NCBI GenBank assembly: GCA_946187935.1
Contig: CAMHSJ010000017.1
Location: 1 to 36,521, forward strand
Direction: 5' to 3'
Length of the DNA: 36,521 nt
Source: an uncultured Clostridia bacterium
GTDB taxonomy: Bacteria; Bacillota; Clostridia; Saccharofermentanales; Saccharofermentanaceae
The notes beneath the pieces are model-generated. The model was not told the DNA's origin. It searched no databases and saw only the letters and a list, made by a program, of their open reading frames with translations. Both the position numbers and the translations under genes were made by a program. Positions 32,464 to 36,521 of this stretch are shown here, one piece after another (the first letter of the stretch is position 1; every line of letters begins with the position of its first letter).

Positions 32464-32472
32464 ATTTTAACA
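32464..32472 (-). promoter_or_regulatory. Extended -10 promoter of the YhgE-linked tetR
   Basis: The minus strand reads TGTTAAAAT. It ends at 32464, so the predicted start is the A of ATG 32457. It begins just after the YhgE terminator, whose T-run ends at 32474. Confidence 0.55.
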
Positions 32473-32473
32473 C

Positions 32474-32514
32474 AAAAAGAGGGGCGGCTTACGGGCAATG
32501 CCCACCGTCCCTCT
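32474..32514 (-). terminator. Intrinsic terminator after yhgE
   Basis: On the minus strand AGAGGG-A-CGG (32514-32505) pairs with CCG-C-CCCTCT; an inner GGGC-ATT-GCCC forms the tip. A run of T (32478-32474) follows. Confidence 0.85.
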
Positions 32515-32539
32515 GAAGGGGTAGAAAAAAGCTTATCTA

Positions 32540-35164
32540 TCAGGCAAATCCTTTTTCTTCCATGAAGTCATGAAGACTTCTTCTGCCCTGCTCTTCTTCC
32601 TTTCCTCTGACCATAAACAGGAGAATCGTGAGGATGGTCGAAACGATCAGGATGCCTGTAAGCACTGCGATGCACTTGCCGCAGCTCTCACCGCCGCCTA
32701 TAGTGCTCCTGAAAGCAGTTACGGTGTAAGTGAACGGCATGAACCTGTTAAGACCCTGAGCCAAAGGTCCTGAGATCTCAAGAGGATATGTTCCCGCGGA
32801 GCCTGCAAGCTGGAGCACCATGAATACCAGCATCAGGAAGCTTCCAACCTTGCCCATGAGGACATTGAACAAGTACATCAGAGACATGAATGCCATTGAT
32901 GCGAGGCAGGCAATGCCTATTGTTCCCATAAATCTTGCAGGATCAAATCCGAGCCTTACATGGAGGATAAGCACGAGGATAACTGCCTGAAGAGCTGCCA
33001 TGGGATAGAGGACAGTTGCCTTGCTGAGCCACCAGGCAAAACCGTTTGTAAGATTATCGTGCTTTGTCAGAGGATACATCAGGCAGAATGCCAGAGATGC
33101 TACCCATAGACCGACTGACATCATGTAAGCTGCCATGGCATGACCGTTATCTGAAACTTCAGTAATGCGTGTTTCCTGTGTCTCAACAGGAGCTGCCATC
33201 ATGGCGGCATTAGCCTCATCCATAGATGTGGAAGATATCTCATCTGCACCGCTTACAAGGCCGTCGTGAAGCTCGGCTGTACCGTCTGAGAGTTCAGGCA
33301 GCGAACTTACGAGTTCAGTCGTTCCGTCAGAGAGCCTTGTTGTTCCGTCTGCGAGCTCTGCTGCACCATTGTTTAAGGCAGCTGCTCCATCAGAGAGCGC
33401 TAATGCACCGTCAGAAAGCGTCTGATTGTTGCCCACCAGAGTATCTGCTCCGGATGTGAGCTCAGAGCTGCCGGATCTAAGCTGATCTGTTCCGCTGCTA
33501 AGAGCTTCTGTACCTTCAGCAAGTGCCTGGGCGCCCTGATCAACCCGGCCGATGCCCTGAGCAAGAGCTGCCGAACCGGTTGAGACACTCTGTGCGCCTG
33601 AAGCGACCTGGGATGCTCCGGCTGCTACGCTTGAAGCGCCATTTGAAAGATCGTTTGCGCCCTGCGAAAGAGCCTCGGCTCCTGATGCCGCAGCGCTCAG
33701 CCCTTGCGCAAGTGCAGGAGCAGAAGCGTCAAGTGCAGCTGCACCGTTGGCAAGCTGTACTGAACCGTCCACAAGCGCCTGGGAAGCATCGTTAAGTGTT
33801 CCAAGACCATTTGTAACGCTTGCCGAGCCTGCTGCGAGCGTTGGAAGATTTGTATTGATCGAAGCAATGCCGCCGTCGATCTGAGCATAGCCTGCTTCAA
33901 GACTTGCCGTGTACTGTGCAAGCTGCATCCAGTAAGGATCGCCTGTCTGTGCCATGGTCTGAGCAAAACCATTGATCTGCGTAATGCTGGCCGAGACATT
34001 CTGTGAACCTGAAGCAAGAGATGAACTTGCCGCGCTAAGCTGGTTGAGTCCGTCTGTAACCTGCGTGGAACCCATGTATGCCTGTGATACGCCTGCAGTG
34101 TATGTGCCGATACCGTCACGAAGATCTGCTGCGCCAGTATCAAGAGCCTGAGCTCCGCTTACAAGCTGAGGAACATTGCTCTCGATAGTATCAAGTCCGT
34201 CTTTAAGGTTCTCGGCGCCTGCTGCAAGAACTGTTGCTCCCTGTGACAGTGCCTGTGTACCATCGGCAAGGCTGCTGCTTCCCTGTGCAAGTGAAGCCGT
34301 TCCGTTCTGAAGCGTTGTTGCTCCCTCTGCAAGCTGAGCAGTGCCTCCGGCAAGAGCTGATGCGCCGTCGTTAAGATCGTCAGCGCCGCTCGATACCTTT
34401 AAGATCGCTGCATCAAGTCTTCTGATGCCGCCGTCGATCTCTGCAGTACCGTCAAGATAAGTATTAAGACCGTTATAAAGATCGTATGCTCCGTGCGAGA
34501 GGGTGTCAGTACCGTCTCTTAATTCCTGAGCGCCATTATCGAGTTCACAAGCGCCGTCATTAAGCTCATCAACACCTTCCGTTAACCTCTCCTCTCCGTC
34601 TAAGAGCTGGTAAGCTCCGTCTGCCGCATCGTACATGCCGTCAGAAACTTCACCGAACGAGTCGAACATGGCCTCTGTATAAGTCTGTGACACCTTCTGA
34701 TCAAGGCTCATCTCGATCTTTGTCATAGCCGACTCTGAGAGCTTCATAGCTACATAGTTGGTGGCAGGATTGGTCTCATAGAGAAGCTGCATCTTCTCAG
34801 GATCAGATGTTGTTACCGTTGAAGCCTTGTATGAGAAGTCCTCGGGAATAGTAACTACCATGTAGTATTTGCCGTCCCTTAAACCCTGCTCTGCCTCAGA
34901 CTGGTCAACAAATGCGAAATCCAAGGAACCGTCTTCTTTAAGCTTATCGACCAGATCGTTGCCTATCTCGAGGTCTTCGCCGTTATATTCAGCGCCCTTA
35001 TCGAGATTTACGACTGCTACCGGAAGCTTATCGAGCTCCCCGTACGGATCCCACATCGATGCCAGGAAGAATCCCGCATAGATCGAAGGGATCAAGATGA
35101 TCGCTGCTATTACCACTATCAAAAGCGGATTATGAAGCAGTCTTTTCCATTCCTCTCTTACCAT
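32540..35164 (-). CDS. yhgE: YhgE/Pip-family membrane protein
   Basis: An 874-aa protein. N-terminal membrane helix (about 14-35, PLLIVVIAAIILIPSIYAGF) and the YhgE N-terminal domain (LPVAVVNLDKGAEYNGEDL, YYMVVTIPEDFS). A long extracellular heptad-repeat region (178-636) follows, then about five membrane helices (680-850) of the ABC-2-like C-terminal domain (FMPFTYTVTAFR). YhgE is related to the lactococcal phage infection protein Pip and to type VII secretion EsaA-like proteins; its own role is unresolved. I chose ATG 35164 (GGGG 9 nt upstream). A longer frame from 35323 overlaps the divergent promoter and starts outside the family alignment. Confidence 0.92.
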   Translation of the reverse strand: MVREEWKRLLHNPLLIVVIAAIILIPSIYAGFFLASMWDPYGELDKLPVAVVNLDKGAEYNGEDLEIGNDLVDKLKEDGSLDFAFVDQSEAEQGLRDGKYYMVVTIPEDFSYKASTVTTSDPEKMQLLYETNPATNYVAMKLSESAMTKIEMSLDQKVSQTYTEAMFDSFGEVSDGMYDAADGAYQLLDGEERLTEGVDELNDGACELDNGAQELRDGTDTLSHGAYDLYNGLNTYLDGTAEIDGGIRRLDAAILKVSSGADDLNDGASALAGGTAQLAEGATTLQNGTASLAQGSSSLADGTQALSQGATVLAAGAENLKDGLDTIESNVPQLVSGAQALDTGAADLRDGIGTYTAGVSQAYMGSTQVTDGLNQLSAASSSLASGSQNVSASITQINGFAQTMAQTGDPYWMQLAQYTASLEAGYAQIDGGIASINTNLPTLAAGSASVTNGLGTLNDASQALVDGSVQLANGAAALDASAPALAQGLSAAASGAEALSQGANDLSNGASSVAAGASQVASGAQSVSTGSAALAQGIGRVDQGAQALAEGTEALSSGTDQLRSGSSELTSGADTLVGNNQTLSDGALALSDGAAALNNGAAELADGTTRLSDGTTELVSSLPELSDGTAELHDGLVSGADEISSTSMDEANAAMMAAPVETQETRITEVSDNGHAMAAYMMSVGLWVASLAFCLMYPLTKHDNLTNGFAWWLSKATVLYPMAALQAVILVLILHVRLGFDPARFMGTIGIACLASMAFMSLMYLFNVLMGKVGSFLMLVFMVLQLAGSAGTYPLEISGPLAQGLNRFMPFTYTVTAFRSTIGGGESCGKCIAVLTGILIVSTILTILLFMVRGKEEEQGRRSLHDFMEEKGFA
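33257..34633 (-). repeat. Heptad-repeat region of YhgE
   Basis: About 450 residues built largely of seven-residue units of the form LxxGAxx or LsdGtxx (for example SLAQGSSSLADGTQALSQGA). At DNA level this is a degenerate 21-bp repeat. The register is broken near residues 390-430 (a QTGDPYWMQLAQY insert). Such stretches form long coiled-coil stalks in this family. Confidence 0.85.
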
Positions 35165-35278
35165 AGTTTTGTACCCCTTTTGTTTGTTATTGGCTTTATC
35201 GTAGTCCTCACCAAAAACAGCCTCAATAGACAGAAACCGCGCCGTGTCTGAAAACAGGACTATTTTGTTTCTTTTATG

Positions 35279-35284
35279 TATAAT
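35279..35284 (+). promoter_or_regulatory. TATAAT of the leucine-rich lipoprotein gene, leaderless type
   Basis: The hexamer ends at 35284 and ATG 35291 is 7 nt on. GAGGG between them is only one base from the ATG, too close to act as a ribosome site. No -35 consensus is evident. Confidence 0.45.
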
Positions 35285-35290
35285 GAGGGC

Positions 35291-36382
35291 ATGAACAGGG
35301 GTTATAGACAACTGACAACGCATTTTACATCAGTCCTCGTACTGACCGCTCTTGCTGCTATATTGTTTACTTCATGCAGTTCTGATAAGAGCGGATACGA
35401 AGCTCTTGGCATGAAGTTTTATAAACTGAAGGACATATCAGGCTACAGTTTTCTTGAGGACTACAGCGGCACTGATAATGCTTATCTGTGCATTATCGAA
35501 GATACGTCTGAGACTGAACTGACGATCCCTTCTCAAGTTGACGGCATTTCGGTCGTAGCAGTCTCTACCAGAGGAGCCGGCAGCGGGTCTTTGGAAAAGC
35601 TGACATTTTCAGAAGGCATCCTTTATATCGAAAACGGCTTTGACCGGTTCAGCGCCTTAAAAGAGATAAACTTTCCTTCTACTCTCAAGAAGATAAGCAA
35701 TTCGTTTAACTACCTAGACTCAATAGAGTCAGCAGACATACCTGAAAACACTGAAGTTATTTCCTCATTCGAGAACTGCCCTAACCTTCCTTTGGCAGAA
35801 GGACCCATAGAGCCTCCTGCTGAAGAATGGGGCAATGATCTGTTTAACGAAGCAGTGTCAGGGCTGATAGATTCAGGAGATGTAAGCGAGAGCGCGATAG
35901 ATGCTTCCGATCTTTTCGAGTTTGATGATGACGGAAACATCGTATTCGGCTCAGCTGAGGCTAAGGTAAGGCTCACCTCTGCATCGCCTGATATCACAGG
36001 CAAGGTCATATGGGGATGCTACAGCATCTTCAGCCGGGAAGTATCAGTCCTCGAAAAGAGTCCCAATGATACTGATGAGAGCACTCCGAGATTCACGCCT
36101 GTTGGGGTAAGCGGAGATGCTCCCTTTGCATCATCTGTTACGGAAGCAGATTATTTTATCGTCTACACCGGTCTTATCTCACGTGTCGAATCCGAGTTCT
36201 ACGATAACGGTCACGACCGCAACACCATGACTACGATAGTCATGGTCATCGACTGCAACACAAGAGAAGTCATCCACATCGAGAATATAGGCAGTGACCG
36301 CCCGGGCATCGTAACCTCCGACACTACAGGCGCGGTCATGACTGATGACGCCACCGCCTACATGACAAGGATCTGTTCCTGA
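35291..36382 (+). CDS. Lipoprotein with BspA-type leucine-rich repeats
   Basis: A 363-aa lipoprotein. The signal peptide ends in the lipobox FTSC, in the region ALAAILFTSCSS. Residues about 50-160 hold LRR_5 (BspA/TpLRR) repeats: ELTIPSQVDGISVVAV, LEKLTFSEGILYIENGF, ALKEINFPSTLKKISNSF, IESADIPENTEVISSFENC. The C-terminal 200 residues (from GNDLFNEAV) are a separate domain of unknown type with a repeated-strand pattern (FIVYTGLISRVESEF, TTIVMVIDCNTREVIHIE). I chose ATG 35291, as the ATG at 35276 lies within the promoter. It ends 9 bases from a convergent gene. Confidence 0.85.
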   Translation: MNRGYRQLTTHFTSVLVLTALAAILFTSCSSDKSGYEALGMKFYKLKDISGYSFLEDYSGTDNAYLCIIEDTSETELTIPSQVDGISVVAVSTRGAGSGSLEKLTFSEGILYIENGFDRFSALKEINFPSTLKKISNSFNYLDSIESADIPENTEVISSFENCPNLPLAEGPIEPPAEEWGNDLFNEAVSGLIDSGDVSESAIDASDLFEFDDDGNIVFGSAEAKVRLTSASPDITGKVIWGCYSIFSREVSVLEKSPNDTDESTPRFTPVGVSGDAPFASSVTEADYFIVYTGLISRVESEFYDNGHDRNTMTTIVMVIDCNTREVIHIENIGSDRPGIVTSDTTGAVMTDDATAYMTRICS

Positions 36383-36391
36383 TACTTAAGA

Positions 36392-36521
36392 TCAGCTTAC
36401 CTTTGTAAAGGTGTAGTCACCATCCTCGTTTACATAGACAGGCATGCCGCCGTTATAGACAGTCGTATCATCATTAACTGTCCAGGTTCCGGTATCGAGT
36501 TTATATGTCTCTTCTACAAAC
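36392..36521 (-). CDS. Partial CDS, C-terminal 42 residues of an exported-type protein
   Basis: My reverse-strand translation reads FVEETYKLDTGTWTV, then NDDTTVYNGGMPVYV and NEDGDYTFTKVS with a stop at 36392-36394, and continues off the window. Aromatic- and Thr/Gly-rich short strands suggest a beta-domain of a secreted protein. There is no further identification. It converges on the leucine-rich lipoprotein gene. Confidence 0.6.
   Translation of the reverse strand, partial: FVEETYKLDTGTWTVNDDTTVYNGGMPVYVNEDGDYTFTKVS

Noticed and set aside
33226..34353. Open frames antisense to or shifted within yhgE
   Set aside because: They arise from the low-complexity heptad repeat; composition is Arg/Gln/Leu-rich, with no ribosome sites.

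Overview
The window reads as chromosome from an anaerobic Bacillota, most likely class Clostridia. Evidence: moderate GC, strong AGGAGG-type ribosome sites on most genes, a PcrA-type helicase with the Gram-positive C-terminal domain, a KtrAB potassium pair, a PadR-HAAS-DUF4097 operon, a YhgE/Pip protein, CmpB-family membrane proteins, and a NifU-like/GGGtGRT pair typical of anaerobes. I do not assign a genus. I saw no rRNA, tRNA, IS element, prophage or CRISPR array, and no gene-free stretch longer than about 250 bases.

Layout. 1-3706, minus strand: a LytTR response regulator cut by the window edge, PcrA helicase and a LUD-domain protein. 3945-6634, plus strand: a HicAB toxin-antitoxin pair, then KtrB-KtrA. 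6637-8436, minus: PadR, HAAS membrane protein and a TGD-repeat DUF4097 protein. 8593-14430, minus: SMP-30 lactonase with a lipoprotein, a small membrane protein, a CaCA cation exchanger, a large solute-binding-like lipoprotein and a PptA-like tautomerase. 14523-15227, plus: a lipoprotein divergent from the tautomerase. 15230-19222, minus: a zinc-ribbon protein, a PNPOx-fold protein and an EAL-PAS-degenerate GGDEF signalling protein. 19321-22229, minus: a TetR regulator overlapping a rifampin-phosphotransferase-like enzyme. 22440-24002, plus: flotillin. 24229-28855, minus: a DUF1294-metallophosphoesterase fusion, a histidine phosphatase, a zinc-ribbon membrane protein, GGGtGRT protein and its NifU-like partner. 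29016-30644, minus: a chromosomal PcfJ-like protein. 30814-31903, plus: two tandem CmpB-family paralogues. 31900-35164, minus: TetR and YhgE/Pip. 35291-36382, plus: a leucine-rich-repeat lipoprotein, facing the 3' end of a further gene cut by the edge.

The most unusual signals lie outside the genes. (i) Degenerate repeat units of about 47-48 bp, spaced 61-64 bp apart, occupy three separate intergenic gaps (10106-10217, 11654-11765, 24058-24231); a fourth gap holds a 51-bp nested dyad (25809-25859) that may be related. (ii) Four genes (ktrB, the histidine phosphatase, a TetR gene and the last lipoprotein) have a -10 hexamer ending 7-8 nt before the ATG and no usable Shine-Dalgarno, which predicts leaderless mRNAs. 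(iii) Several minus-strand promoters share an extended -10 of the form TGTTA(t/a/g)(a/c)(a/c)T. (iv) A perfect 11-bp inverted repeat at 14459-14494 makes two divergent -10 elements overlap each other's -35 position. Candidate protein systems of unknown function are the GGGtGRT/NifU-like pair, the TetR/Rph-like module and the chromosomal PcfJ-like protein.
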